Translations under genes and position numbers: made by a program | Assembly: GCF_900188445.1 (NCBI RefSeq) | Contig: NZ_FZOR01000016.1 | Coordinates: 1-64,000 of the forward strand | DNA length: 64,000 nt | From: Actinomadura meyerae | Lineage (GTDB): Bacteria; Actinomycetota; Actinomycetes; Streptosporangiales; Streptosporangiaceae | Direction of reading: 5' to 3' | The notes under the pieces: model-generated | Told to the model about the DNA's origin: nothing | The model's input: only the letters and a program-made list of their open reading frames with translations | Database searches by the model: none | Shown here: one piece after another, positions 34,632-42,608 of the stretch | Numbering within the stretch: the first letter of the stretch is position 1 | How the letters are laid out: each line of letters begins with the position of its first letter

Positions 34632-34967
34632 TCAGTGGCCATCCTTGTCGTCGTCGATGATCGTGTATCGCGCCTTCAGCACCCGGCGCGGCGGGGAGCC
34701 CCGCAGGCCGGGGACCTCGGCGTCCGGCGGAGCCTGGTCCATGCGGACGGCCTCGCGCAGCTCCTCCTCGCGGGCCCGCATCTCGGTACGGACGTCGGCG
34801 GCGAAATGCCTCAACCGCTCCCCGGTGCCCTTACCGGTCGCCACCGCGCGCATCGCGACCCCCTCCGGGGACAGGCTCCGCGCGACCCGCTCCACGCGCC
34901 GCTTCACGCGGTGGGTGACGTAGACGCCGGCGCCCGCGCCGACGGAGAGCCAGAACAGCCGCCTCAT
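34632..34967 (-). CDS. DUF6167-like small membrane protein
   Basis: The 111-residue protein starts MRRLFWLSVGAGAGVYVTHRVKRRVERV, one short hydrophobic segment followed by a positively charged stretch. It continues with an amphipathic charged helix (AADVRTEMRAREEELREAVR) and ends in an acidic IIDDDKDGH. The pattern fits DUF6167, usually found beside alaS and a DUF948 gene in actinomycetes; function is unknown. It overlaps the DUF948 stop (ATGA) and abuts alaS. Confidence 0.8.
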   Translation of the reverse strand: MRRLFWLSVGAGAGVYVTHRVKRRVERVARSLSPEGVAMRAVATGKGTGERLRHFAADVRTEMRAREEELREAVRMDQAPPDAEVPGLRGSPPRRVLKARYTIIDDDKDGH

Positions 34968-35380
34968 CGGCGCCCCTTCCCGGTGGAGCGGGCCTGGAGC
35001 TGCGGCCGGCCGGACGCGGCCCGCCCGTCGCCGTCGCCGTTCCGCAGGGCCTTGCGGACGCCGTAGGAGAACGCCGCCGCCTTCACCAGCGGCCCGCCCA
35101 CCACGGACGTCATCACGGTGGTGACCGCGGAGACGTTCTGGGTGACGCCGGCGACCTGCTTGGTGATGACGTCGGTGCGGCCGAGCTGCTCGTTGGCGCG
35201 CTTGACCGTGCGGGCCATGTCGTCCATCAGCGGGCCGGCCTGGTCGCCGAGCTCGCGGACGAGGTCGCCCGCCTCGCCGAGGAGGCGGGAGAGCTTCAGC
35301 AGGGTCAGCGCGATGAACGCGACGAGCACCGCCCAGAAGACGGCCACGATGAGACCTGCGAGCTGTCCACCAGTGAGCAT
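34964..35380 (-). CDS. DUF948 family membrane protein
   Basis: The 138-residue product begins MLTGGQLAGLIVAVFWAVLVAFIALTLLKL, a single N-terminal membrane span, then a helical, probably coiled-coil segment (GDLVRELGDQAGPLMDDMARTVKRANEQLGR). This matches DUF948, resembling methyl-accepting/apolipoprotein-like helical proteins with no known activity. The start at ATG 35380 yields the expected N-terminal anchor; the upstream open frame is unlikely to be coding. It heads the operon that runs through alaS to aroE. Confidence 0.82.
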   Translation of the reverse strand: MLTGGQLAGLIVAVFWAVLVAFIALTLLKLSRLLGEAGDLVRELGDQAGPLMDDMARTVKRANEQLGRTDVITKQVAGVTQNVSAVTTVMTSVVGGPLVKAAAFSYGVRKALRNGDGDGRAASGRPQLQARSTGKGRR

Positions 35381-35483
35381 CGGGCTTTCCGTTCGTGCGA
35401 ATTCGGTTCGGGCCGGTAACGGCGTGACAGACCTTACCGGTCGGCACGGCCTTGTGCCGGTATCACCGGTCCGGCGGGAACGA

Positions 35484-36881
35484 TCAGTGCCGGTCACCGG
35501 TGCCGCGCAGCACCGAGCGGATCCGCGCGAGCACCTCGGTGAACCGCGACTCGGCGCCGTGCCTGGTCGGGCGATAGTACTCCCGTCCGTCCACGGAGTC
35601 GGGCGCGTACTGCTGGCGGACCACCCCGCCGGGGTGGTCGTGCGCGTACTTGTAGCCCTGCCCGTGGCCGACCTTCGCGGCGCCCTTGTAGTGGGCGTCG
35701 CGCAGATGCCCGGGGACGGGCCCGGCGAGGCCCTTGCGGACGTCGCCGAGCGCCCCGTCCACCGCCATGATCACCGCGTTGGACTTGGGCGCCAGGGACA
35801 GGTGGATGACCGCCTGCGCGAGGTTGATGCGGGCCTCGGGCAGCCCGACGAACTCGACCGCCTGCGCGGCGGCGACCGCGGTCTGCAGGGCGGTCGGGTC
35901 GGCCATGCCGACGTCCTCGCTGGCGTGCACGATGAGCCGCCGGGCGATGAACCGGGGGTCCTCGCCGGCCTCGATCATGCGGGCGAGGTAGTGCAGCGCC
36001 GCGTCGACGTCGCTGCCGCGGATGCTCTTGATGAACGCGCTGATGACGTCGTAGTGCTGGTCGCCCTCGCGGTCGTAGCGGACGGCGGCCCGGTCGACGG
36101 CCCGCTCCAGCACGTCCGCGTCGATGACGCCGCCGCCGTCGACGACGAGGGACGCGGCCTCCAGGTAGGTCAGGGTGCGGCGGGCGTCACCGCCGGCGAG
36201 CCGGACGAGGTGGTCCTCGGCGGCGGGGTCGAGGGTCACCGCGCCGGCGAGGCCGCGCTCCTCGGTGAGCGCCCGGCGGATCACCTCGCGCAGGTCGTCG
36301 TCGCCGAGCGGCTCCAGCGTGAGCAGCAGCGAGCGCGACAGCAGCGGGCTGATGACGGAGAAGAACGGGTTCTCGGTGGTGGCGCCGATGAAGGACACCC
36401 AGCGGTTCTCCACGGCGGGGAGCAGCGCGTCCTGCTGGGCCTTGTTGAACCGGTGGACCTCGTCGACGAACAGGACCGTCTGCCGCCCGGTCATGCCGAG
36501 CTCGCGGCGGGCCAGGTCGATCTCGGCGCGGACCCGCTTGACCCCGTCGCTGACCGCGGAGATCTCCACGAACCGGCGGGACGTGACATGGCTGACGACC
36601 GTGGCGAGCGTCGTCTTGCCCGTCCCCGGCGGGCCCCACAGCACCAGCGACATCGGCACGTCGCGGTCGACGAGCTGCCGGATCGGGGTACCGGGCCCGA
36701 GCAGGTGGCCCTGCCCGACGACCTCGTCGAGGGCGCGCGGCCGCATCCGCACCGCGAGCGGCTGCTCCGCGCCCGGCGCGGCGGCGACGGCCGGCGGCGG
36801 CGCCGCGACCGGGCCGGACGGTTCCCGCCCCGGCGCGTCGAAAAGGCCCTCAGGCTCGCCCGAATCCGCCCTGCTGGTCAC
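35484..36881 (-). CDS. rarA: Replication-associated recombination protein RarA/MgsA (AAA+ ATPase)
   Basis: RarA acts at stalled replication forks, with clamp-loader-like ATPase activity. The 465-residue protein has a Pro/Ala-rich N-terminus of about 40 residues, Walker A GPPGTGKT (83-90), Walker B VLFVDEVHRF, sensor ATTENPFF, and the tetramerisation domain with SFIKSIRGSDVDAALHYLARM and EDVGMADP. The start is GTG 36881. It lies 103 bases upstream of the DUF948 gene on the same strand and is divergent from the DUF6153-type gene. Confidence 0.95.
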   Translation of the reverse strand: MTSRADSGEPEGLFDAPGREPSGPVAAPPPAVAAAPGAEQPLAVRMRPRALDEVVGQGHLLGPGTPIRQLVDRDVPMSLVLWGPPGTGKTTLATVVSHVTSRRFVEISAVSDGVKRVRAEIDLARRELGMTGRQTVLFVDEVHRFNKAQQDALLPAVENRWVSFIGATTENPFFSVISPLLSRSLLLTLEPLGDDDLREVIRRALTEERGLAGAVTLDPAAEDHLVRLAGGDARRTLTYLEAASLVVDGGGVIDADVLERAVDRAAVRYDREGDQHYDVISAFIKSIRGSDVDAALHYLARMIEAGEDPRFIARRLIVHASEDVGMADPTALQTAVAAAQAVEFVGLPEARINLAQAVIHLSLAPKSNAVIMAVDGALGDVRKGLAGPVPGHLRDAHYKGAAKVGHGQGYKYAHDHPGGVVRQQYAPDSVDGREYYRPTRHGAESRFTEVLARIRSVLRGTGDRH

Positions 36882-36983
36882 GCTCCGACACTATCTCGCG
36901 GCACGGACAGGCCGGGACGGGGAACCCGGCGGCGGGCTGCGGCGTTGGAACAGCCCGGAAGGCGCATCTTCAGGAGCGTGACG

Positions 36984-37385
36984 GTGTCCGGTACGGCCCC
37001 TCGGAGTCGCCACGGGACGGCTGGGCTGCTCGTGGCGCTGTTCGTCGTGGCCGGGCTGGTGTTCAGCTACGGGCTCGGCGGCCACGGCCCGCCGCTCCGC
37101 GTCTGCACCGAGCACGCCGTGACCGCGCCCGCCGACACGGCGCCCGCGGCCGGGGACGCCCTTCAAGCGTCCGCGATCGGCGCGCCCGTCAAGGCGCCCG
37201 CGCCCGCGCTGGACCTCTGCCTGTGCATGGCCGTCCTGTTCACCCTCGTGCTGCTCGCGCTCGCCCTCGGGCTGCGCCGCCCGCTGTCCCGCCTGCCCGC
37301 GCGGGCCGGCTGGTCGCTCGCGCCGCCGCCCGGCACGGCGTCCGCCGCCGCGTTCCCGCCCGTCCTCCAGGTGCTCCGGCTGTGA
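36984..37385 (+). CDS. Small membrane protein (DUF6153-like)
   Basis: A 133-residue protein with two hydrophobic segments, TAGLLVALFVVAGLVFSYGL near the N-terminus and LCLCMAVLFTLVLLALALGL around residues 80-100. The short lumenal stretch contains RVCTEHAV and the second span starts with a CLC motif, giving possible metal ligands. I chose GTG 36984 because AGGAG lies seven bases upstream; GTG 36978 is in frame. It is 102 bases from the DUF3105 gene and may belong to the same copper-linked group. Confidence 0.65.
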   Translation: MSGTAPRSRHGTAGLLVALFVVAGLVFSYGLGGHGPPLRVCTEHAVTAPADTAPAAGDALQASAIGAPVKAPAPALDLCLCMAVLFTLVLLALALGLRRPLSRLPARAGWSLAPPPGTASAAAFPPVLQVLRL

Positions 37386-37487
37386 TGAGCCGGCCGTAAG
37401 GCCGCACGCACCGCCGTATCGCCGTCGCGATGCGGCGCTGCCCGCATCCCCGTACGGATCCACAGCACCCCTGAGAGGACCGCTCTC

Positions 37488-38105
37488 ATGTCCAAGAGCG
37501 CCCGTGTCAAGAACGCACGCACCCAGAACGCCCGCAAGAAGAACGCGCTGACGCAGCGCGAGGTCCCGTGGGGCGGCATCGCCTTCTTCGCCGTCATCGG
37601 CCTGGTCGCGGTCGTCGCGATCGGCGTCACGTTCATGCAGACCAGGTCGTCGTCGGCGGACGCGTCCATCGCGGGCGTGGTGACCAGGGACGACCTCGGC
37701 CGCGACCACACCACCGGTGCCGTCAGGTACGACGACACCCCGCCGATGGGCGGCGACCACAACCCGGTGTGGCAGAACTGCGACGGCCGCGTCTACGACG
37801 CGCCGCTGCAGAATGAGAACGCCGTGCACTCCCTGGAGCACGGCGCCGTCTGGATCACCTACCGCCCCGGCCTCGCCGCCGCCCAGCTGGACGCGCTCAA
37901 AGCGAAGGTCTCCGGCACCGACTACACGATGCTGAGCCCCTACCCGTCCCAGGACGCGCCGGTCAAGCTCACCGCCTGGGGCCACCAGCTCAAGCTGGAC
38001 GACGCCTCCGACGCCCGGGTGGACGAGTTCCTGCGCGCCTACGTCAAGGGCCCGCAGACGCCGGAGCCGGGCGCGGCCTGCGACGGCGCCAAGGACGCGG
38101 CGTGA
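37488..38105 (+). CDS. DUF3105 family membrane-anchored protein
   Basis: The 205-residue protein has a Lys/Arg/Asn-rich cytoplasmic tail, one span (GIAFFAVIGLVAVVAIGVTF, about residues 29-48) and an extracytoplasmic domain. The domain carries the DUF3105 hallmark NCDGRVYDAPLQNENAVHSLEHGAVWITYRPGL, quoted here in part as VHSLEHGAVWITYRPGL. Function is not established, but the gene commonly travels with DUF305. Its stop overlaps the DUF305 start (GTGA), implying coupled synthesis. Confidence 0.9.
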   Translation: MSKSARVKNARTQNARKKNALTQREVPWGGIAFFAVIGLVAVVAIGVTFMQTRSSSADASIAGVVTRDDLGRDHTTGAVRYDDTPPMGGDHNPVWQNCDGRVYDAPLQNENAVHSLEHGAVWITYRPGLAAAQLDALKAKVSGTDYTMLSPYPSQDAPVKLTAWGHQLKLDDASDARVDEFLRAYVKGPQTPEPGAACDGAKDAA

Positions 38106-38728
38106 GCGAGGGCACCGCCGCACCGCGCGGGCGGCGGGCCACCGCCGTCCTCGCGGTGCTCGTCCTGGCCGCCGGCGCCGTGCTGGTGGCGCTGGCGGTC
38201 GCCCGCTCGGACCGGCCCGGCACGGACGGCCCCGAGGCCGGGTTCGCCCGCGACATGAGCGCCCACCACGCGCAGGCGGTGCGGATGTCGTTCATCGTCC
38301 GGGACCGCACCGACGACCCCGACGTGTCGCTGCTGGCTTACGACATCATCACCACCCAGCAGGCGCAGATCGGCATGATGACGGCCTGGCTGGACGAGTG
38401 GGAGCTGCCGAAGGCCGACCCGTCCGGCCCGATGCGCTGGATGTCCGGGCACGGCGGCCACCGGGGCGGCTCGTCCGCGATGCCGGGGATGGCCACCCGC
38501 GAGCAGCTCGCCGAGCTGGAGCGGGCGTCCGGCAGGGACGCCGAGACGAGATTCCTGCGGCTGATGGTCGCCCACCACCGCGGCGGGGTCGCGATGGCGG
38601 AGGCGGTGCTGGCCCGCACCGGGCACGACCGGGTCCGGCGCCTGGCCCGCACCATGGTGGAGGGCCAGCGGTCGGAGATCACCCTGATGAACGGGATGCT
38701 CCGGGAGCGGGGCGCCGCCGCCGCGTGA
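38102..38728 (+). CDS. DUF305 (CopM-like) secreted or membrane-anchored protein
   Basis: The 208-residue protein has an N-terminal hydrophobic segment (TAVLAVLVLAAGAVLVALAV) and two DUF305 repeats, each with HH: MSAHHAQAV near residue 50 and MVAHHRGGV near 158. Between them a Met/His-rich stretch (MRWMSGHGGHRGG, AMPGMA) offers many copper ligands. Members of this ferritin-like family are linked to periplasmic copper handling. It is translated from GTG 38102, overlapping the DUF3105 stop. Confidence 0.9.
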   Translation: MSEGTAAPRGRRATAVLAVLVLAAGAVLVALAVARSDRPGTDGPEAGFARDMSAHHAQAVRMSFIVRDRTDDPDVSLLAYDIITTQQAQIGMMTAWLDEWELPKADPSGPMRWMSGHGGHRGGSSAMPGMATREQLAELERASGRDAETRFLRLMVAHHRGGVAMAEAVLARTGHDRVRRLARTMVEGQRSEITLMNGMLRERGAAAA

Positions 38729-38793
38729 TCCGTGGCCCGCGACCTTGGCGATAGCGCTTGACAGCGCGCCCGGATCGCGGGTCACTGACCACC

Positions 38794-39360
38794 ATGGCTC
38801 AGAACCTCAGCGGCTACCACCGGGCCCTCGACCTGTTCGAGGGCCTCGTCGCCGGCGTGTCCCGCGACGGCTGGGACGCGCCGTCGCCCTGCGCGGGGTG
38901 GACCGCGCGGGACGTCGCCGGCCACGTGACCGGCGGCCAGCACCTGATCCGGGCACTGGCCGACGGCGAGCCCGAGCCCGACGTCCACCGGGACCCGGAG
39001 CGCTTCGTCCCGGGCGACGTCCTGATGAGCTGGCGGACGGCGCGCAAGGAGTGCGCCGCGGCCCTCACCCCCGACGCGCTGCGCCGCCCCATCCCGTTCG
39101 GCGGCCTGGGCGACCTGCCGCTGGCCGACTACCTGGAGGGCTACATCCTGGAGCCGCTGGTGCACGCCTGGGACCTGGCCAAGGCCACCGGCCAGCCGTC
39201 CCGCCTGGACCCGGACCTCGTCCACCACGCCTTCGCAACGGCCCAGGTGGTAGCGGCCCCCCTACGCGCCAAAGGCCACCTGGCCCCACCCCGACGCCCC
39301 CCACAGGGCGCAGACGAACAAACCAGAATGCTCGCCTTCCTCGGCCGAGAAAGCACGTAG
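38794..39360 (+). CDS. DinB-like / TIGR03086-type metal-binding protein
   Basis: The 188-residue protein matches the mycothiol-dependent maleylpyruvate isomerase N-terminal (DinB-like) fold. SPCAGWTARDVAGHVTGGQHLIRAL gives the first His, and LEPLVHAWDLAKATGQ carries the C-terminal motif; family members place three His around a metal. The start is ATG 38794. No ribosome-binding site precedes it, and a TTGACA at 38758-38763 sits where a -35 for a leaderless transcript would be. Substrate is unknown. A terminator hairpin follows the gene. Confidence 0.85.
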   Translation: MAQNLSGYHRALDLFEGLVAGVSRDGWDAPSPCAGWTARDVAGHVTGGQHLIRALADGEPEPDVHRDPERFVPGDVLMSWRTARKECAAALTPDALRRPIPFGGLGDLPLADYLEGYILEPLVHAWDLAKATGQPSRLDPDLVHHAFATAQVVAAPLRAKGHLAPPRRPPQGADEQTRMLAFLGREST

Positions 39361-39405
39361 AACAAGCCCCCAGGGCCGGGAATCTCAAACCTCAACCCCC
39401 AACAC

Positions 39406-39453
39406 GGGTCGGGCGGCCGGAGGGCGCTCTAGCGCCCGGAGGCCGCACGACCC
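39406..39453 (+). terminator. Long stem-loop after the DinB-like gene
   Basis: GGGTCG (406-411) pairs with CGACCC (448-453), GGCGGCC with GGCCGC inside it, and GGGCGCT-CT-AGCGCCC forms the tip (422-437). It ends about 45 bases past the gene's stop and would terminate the plus-strand run. Confidence 0.65.
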
Positions 39454-39517
39454 GCCGAGCCGGTCGACCGCAGCGACACGGTCACCAACCCGCACGGTCA
39501 CAGAAACCCGCACCGTG

Positions 39518-39630
39518 GCGTGAGGATCGACCGGCTCGTGACGGGGGTTCCAGGGGGTCGCCCCCCTGGGCCAACACAGCGTGAGGATCGACCGGCTCGT
39601 GACGGGGGTTCCAGGGGGTCGCCCCCCTGG
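39518..39630. repeat. Perfect 52-bp direct repeat containing a terminator hairpin
   Basis: The same 52 bases occur at 39518-39569 and 39579-39630, separated by nine bases (period 61). Each copy ends in CCAGGGGG-TCGC-CCCCCTGG, an 8-bp hairpin, and begins with ATCGACCGGCTCG, whose complement appears upstream at 39456-39467. The second copy ends five bases before the DUF349 stop codon and is its likely terminator. No mobile-element gene is present. I suspect a dispersed actinomycete repeat. Confidence 0.85.
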
Positions 39631-39634
39631 AAAA

Positions 39635-40870
39635 CTACGAGAATTCGGCGAGGGTGCGTTCGGCCTCTTCCAGCCATGCGCGGCGGGCGGTGAGGGCCTC
39701 TTCGGCTTCCTTGACGTCCTTGTCGCGGCCGGCGTCGCGGGCCTTGGCGAGGCGCTTCTCCAGTTGCTCGATGGAGTTGCGCAGCTGGCCGACGGTGGCC
39801 TCGGCGCGGGCGCGGGCCTCGGGGTTGGTGCGGCGCCACTCGTTCTCTTCGGCGGAGCGGATCGCGTCCTCGATCTTGCGGAGGCGGCCTTCGAGGCGGT
39901 CGCGCTGGTCGCGCGGGACCATGCCGGCGGCCTCCCAGCGCTCCTGGATGGCGCGCAGCGCCTGGCGGGCCTGCCGGACGTCCTTGACGGGGACCAGCCG
40001 CTCGGCCTCGGCGAGGATCTTCTCCTTCTCCTCGGCGTTGCCGCGGAACTCGGCGTCGCGTTCGGCGAAGGCGGCGCTGCGGGCCTGGAAGAAGGTGTCC
40101 TGCGCGCCTTTGAAGCGGGCCCACAGCTCCTCTTCGGCGTCGCGGGAGGCGCGGCCGGCGACCTTCCAGCGGCGCATCAGGTCGCGGTAGGCGGCGGCGG
40201 TCTCGCCCCAGTCGGTGGAGCCGGCCATCGCCTCGGCCTCGGCGACGAGGCGCTCCTTCTCGCGGCGGGCCTCCTCGCGCTGGTCGTCGAGGGTGGCGAA
40301 GTAGGCCTTGCGGCGCTTGGTGAAGGCGTTGCGGGCCGACGACAGCCGCTTCCACAGGGCGGTCTCGGTGGGCCGGTCGATGCGGTCGGCGGCCTTCCAC
40401 TCCTCGACGAGCTGGCGGAGGCGCTCGCCGCCGTTCTTCCAGTGGGTCTCCTCGGCGGCGATGCGCTCGGCCTCGGCGACGATCCGCTCCTTGATCTCGC
40501 GGGCCTCGTGGCGGTGCTGCTCGCGCTGGGCCTTGACCTCCTCGCGGCGGCGGCCGACCTGGTCGGTGAGGCCGTCGAGGCGCCGGGTGAGGGCGTCGAG
40601 GTCGCCGACGGCGTGCGCCTCGGCGACGGCTTCGCGGAGCCGGTCGATGCTCTGCTGCGCCTGGGCGGGCTGCAGGTCGGTGGTGCGGACCCGCTGCTCG
40701 AGCAGGCCGATCTCGGTGACGAGCGCGTCGTACTTGCGCTTGAAGTAGGCCAGGGCCTCTTCGGGCGCGCCGGCCTGCCAGGAGCCGACGACCCGCTCGC
40801 CGCCGGACGTCCTGACATAGACGGTGCCGTCCTCGTCCACCCGGCCCCAGGGATCGGTCGCGCTGGACAC
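39635..40870 (-). CDS. DUF349 domain protein
   Basis: The 411-residue protein is highly charged and helical, with repeated DUF349 units such as AYRDLMRRWKVAGRASRDAEEELWARF, abbreviated here to DLMRRWKVAGRASRDAEEEL, and RAIQERWEAAGMVPRDQRDRL. Long coiled coils occur between them. The N-terminal part (DPWGRVDEDGTVYVRTSGGE) is a small beta-rich domain. Function is not established. The start is GTG 40870 with GGAGG five bases upstream; ten codons further upstream are open but have no ribosome-binding site. It follows the membrane cyclophilin gene by 72 bases. Confidence 0.9.
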   Translation of the reverse strand: MSSATDPWGRVDEDGTVYVRTSGGERVVGSWQAGAPEEALAYFKRKYDALVTEIGLLEQRVRTTDLQPAQAQQSIDRLREAVAEAHAVGDLDALTRRLDGLTDQVGRRREEVKAQREQHRHEAREIKERIVAEAERIAAEETHWKNGGERLRQLVEEWKAADRIDRPTETALWKRLSSARNAFTKRRKAYFATLDDQREEARREKERLVAEAEAMAGSTDWGETAAAYRDLMRRWKVAGRASRDAEEELWARFKGAQDTFFQARSAAFAERDAEFRGNAEEKEKILAEAERLVPVKDVRQARQALRAIQERWEAAGMVPRDQRDRLEGRLRKIEDAIRSAEENEWRRTNPEARARAEATVGQLRNSIEQLEKRLAKARDAGRDKDVKEAEEALTARRAWLEEAERTLAEFS

Positions 40871-40942
40871 CCTTGCCTCCTGAATCGCGGGTCCGGACAA
40901 CTTACGCTCTCCGGACCCTCCACACCTTAGTATCCCGTTCGC

Positions 40943-41689
40943 CTATTTCCCGGCGATCGTGACGTCCTGGATTTCGACCTTCTTCTTGGGCTTGCCGTCC
41001 CCCTTGGAGTCCGATCCGCCCTTGGCGATCTTCTGGAGCACGTCCAGCCCCTTGGTGATCTTTCCGAACACCGTGTAGTCCGGCGGGAGCTGCGAGTCCT
41101 TGTAGACCATGAAGAACTGGCTGCCGTTGGAGTCCGGCAGTTTCGAGTGCGCCATCGCGAGGGTGCCCTCGGTGTAGGTGGCGCCGCTGGTGTTCTCGTT
41201 GGCGAACCGGTAGCCGGGGCCGCCGCTGCCCGACGCCGTCGGGTCGCCGCACTGCAGCACGTTGAGGCCGCCACTGGTCAGGCGGTGGCACTCGGTCTTG
41301 TCGTAGTAGTCCTTCTGTGCCAGGAACGCGAAGGAGTTCACCGTGCACGGCGCCTTGTCGCCGTACAGCTGCATGACCACGTCGCCCTGGTTCGTCTTGA
41401 CCGTGGCCTGGACGATGCCGGGGTGCGCGGGGTCGCCCGGCGGGCGCCCGACCTTCTTCGGCACGCTGCCCTGCTCGTCGGTCTTGTAGACGCACCGCGG
41501 GGCGGCCGCGGTCGACTCGTCCTCCCTGACCACCATGAACACCGCGACGCCTGCGGCGACGACCGCCACCGCGGCCACCGAGCCGATGATCTTCAGCCGG
41601 CGCGCCCGCGCCGCCTCCCGCGCCAGGCGCTCCTGCTGGCGCTCGTACCGCTGCCGTGCGAGCTGCTTCTTGCGGTCCTTCCCCGCCAC
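40943..41689 (-). CDS. Membrane-anchored peptidyl-prolyl isomerase (cyclophilin type)
   Basis: The 248-residue protein has a basic cytoplasmic N-terminus (GKDRKKQLARQRYERQQERL), a membrane span at about 33-55, and an extracytoplasmic cyclophilin domain with KTNQGDVVMQLYGDKAPCTVNSF, of which VVMQLYGDKAPCTVNSF is the core, and GSQFFMVYKDSQLPPDYTVFG. It should speed prolyl isomerisation of secreted proteins. The start is GTG 41689, after GGCGAGG; an open frame to 41812 is not conserved. It is divergent from the metallo-hydrolase gene across a 212-base gap with a candidate -10 TACTAT (41737-41732). Confidence 0.93.
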   Translation of the reverse strand: MAGKDRKKQLARQRYERQQERLAREAARARRLKIIGSVAAVAVVAAGVAVFMVVREDESTAAAPRCVYKTDEQGSVPKKVGRPPGDPAHPGIVQATVKTNQGDVVMQLYGDKAPCTVNSFAFLAQKDYYDKTECHRLTSGGLNVLQCGDPTASGSGGPGYRFANENTSGATYTEGTLAMAHSKLPDSNGSQFFMVYKDSQLPPDYTVFGKITKGLDVLQKIAKGGSDSKGDGKPKKKVEIQDVTIAGK

Positions 41690-41901
41690 GGTGCCTCGCC
41701 CCTCCGGTGTGATCAGGTGAACGTGCAGCGCATAGTAGCGGTACCCGGGAGTAAACGCGCTTTCGCGTTCAGGAATCGCCGCCGGGCCCCGCGCCGGCGC
41801 CGGACGCGACACGGCGACGGCCCCAACTCGTTCGCGGTGGCCGCGGCGCCGCCGGTACCCTCGGACACGCCCACCCGAGATGGTTCTAAGGAAGGACGAC
41901 C

Positions 41902-42597
41902 GTGCTCGTCGCCGGGTTCCCCGCTGGATCGTTCGCCGCGAACTGCTACGTCGTGGCGCCCGCCGCGGGTGAGGAGTGCGTGATCATCGACCCCGGGCAG
42001 GACGCCGAGGGCGGGATCGAGGAGATCCTGCGCGAGCACCGGCTCAAGCCGGTCGCGGTGCTGCTGACGCACGGCCATATCGACCACGTCTGGTCGGTGG
42101 CGCCGGTCTGCGGCGCCAAGGACGTCCCGGCCTACGTCCACCCCGACGACCGCGACCTGCTGACCGACCCGGCGAAGGGCCTGTCGCTCGGCCCCGGGCA
42201 GCAGCTGTTCGGCGGCCTGGAGCTGGCCGAGCCGGACGACGTGCGGGAGCTCGCGGACGGGGCGGCGCTGGAACTGGCCGGGCTGAGCTTCACCGTCGAC
42301 CACGCGCCGGGCCATACCCCCGGGTCGGTGACGTTCCGCACCCCGAGGAGCGAGCAGGTCCCGGACGTGATGTTCACCGGCGACCTGCTGTTCGCGGGGT
42401 CGATCGGGCGCACCGACCTGCCGGGCGGATCGTACGAGGAGATCCTCGCCAGCCTGTCGCGGGTGTGCCTGAGCATGCCCGACGACACGGCCGTGCTGCC
42501 CGGCCACGGTGAGCAGACCACAATCGGCCGCGAGCGCGCCACCAATCCGTTCCTCACCGGGCTCGCGCCCGCGGACGGACCCAACAAGGGATTCTGA
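41902..42597 (+). CDS. Metallo-beta-lactamase-fold hydrolase (glyoxalase II-like)
   Basis: The 231-residue protein has the metal-binding THGHIDH at residues 56-62, then DHAPGHTPGSVTF, FTGDLLFAGSIGRTDL and VLPGHGEQTTIGRER, the ordered ligands of the glyoxalase II-like subgroup. Substrate is not certain; thioester or persulfide hydrolysis are family options. The start is GTG 41902, after AAGGAAGGACGACC. It is 11 bases ahead of hisS and often accompanies it in actinomycetes. Confidence 0.92.
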   Translation: MLVAGFPAGSFAANCYVVAPAAGEECVIIDPGQDAEGGIEEILREHRLKPVAVLLTHGHIDHVWSVAPVCGAKDVPAYVHPDDRDLLTDPAKGLSLGPGQQLFGGLELAEPDDVRELADGAALELAGLSFTVDHAPGHTPGSVTFRTPRSEQVPDVMFTGDLLFAGSIGRTDLPGGSYEEILASLSRVCLSMPDDTAVLPGHGEQTTIGRERATNPFLTGLAPADGPNKGF

Positions 42598-42608
42598 GCC
42601 GAGAGACC

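Noticed and set aside
39518..39630. Insertion sequence or attachment site from the 52-bp repeat
   Set aside because: No transposase or integrase gene, no terminal inverted repeats bounding a gene, and no target-site duplication.
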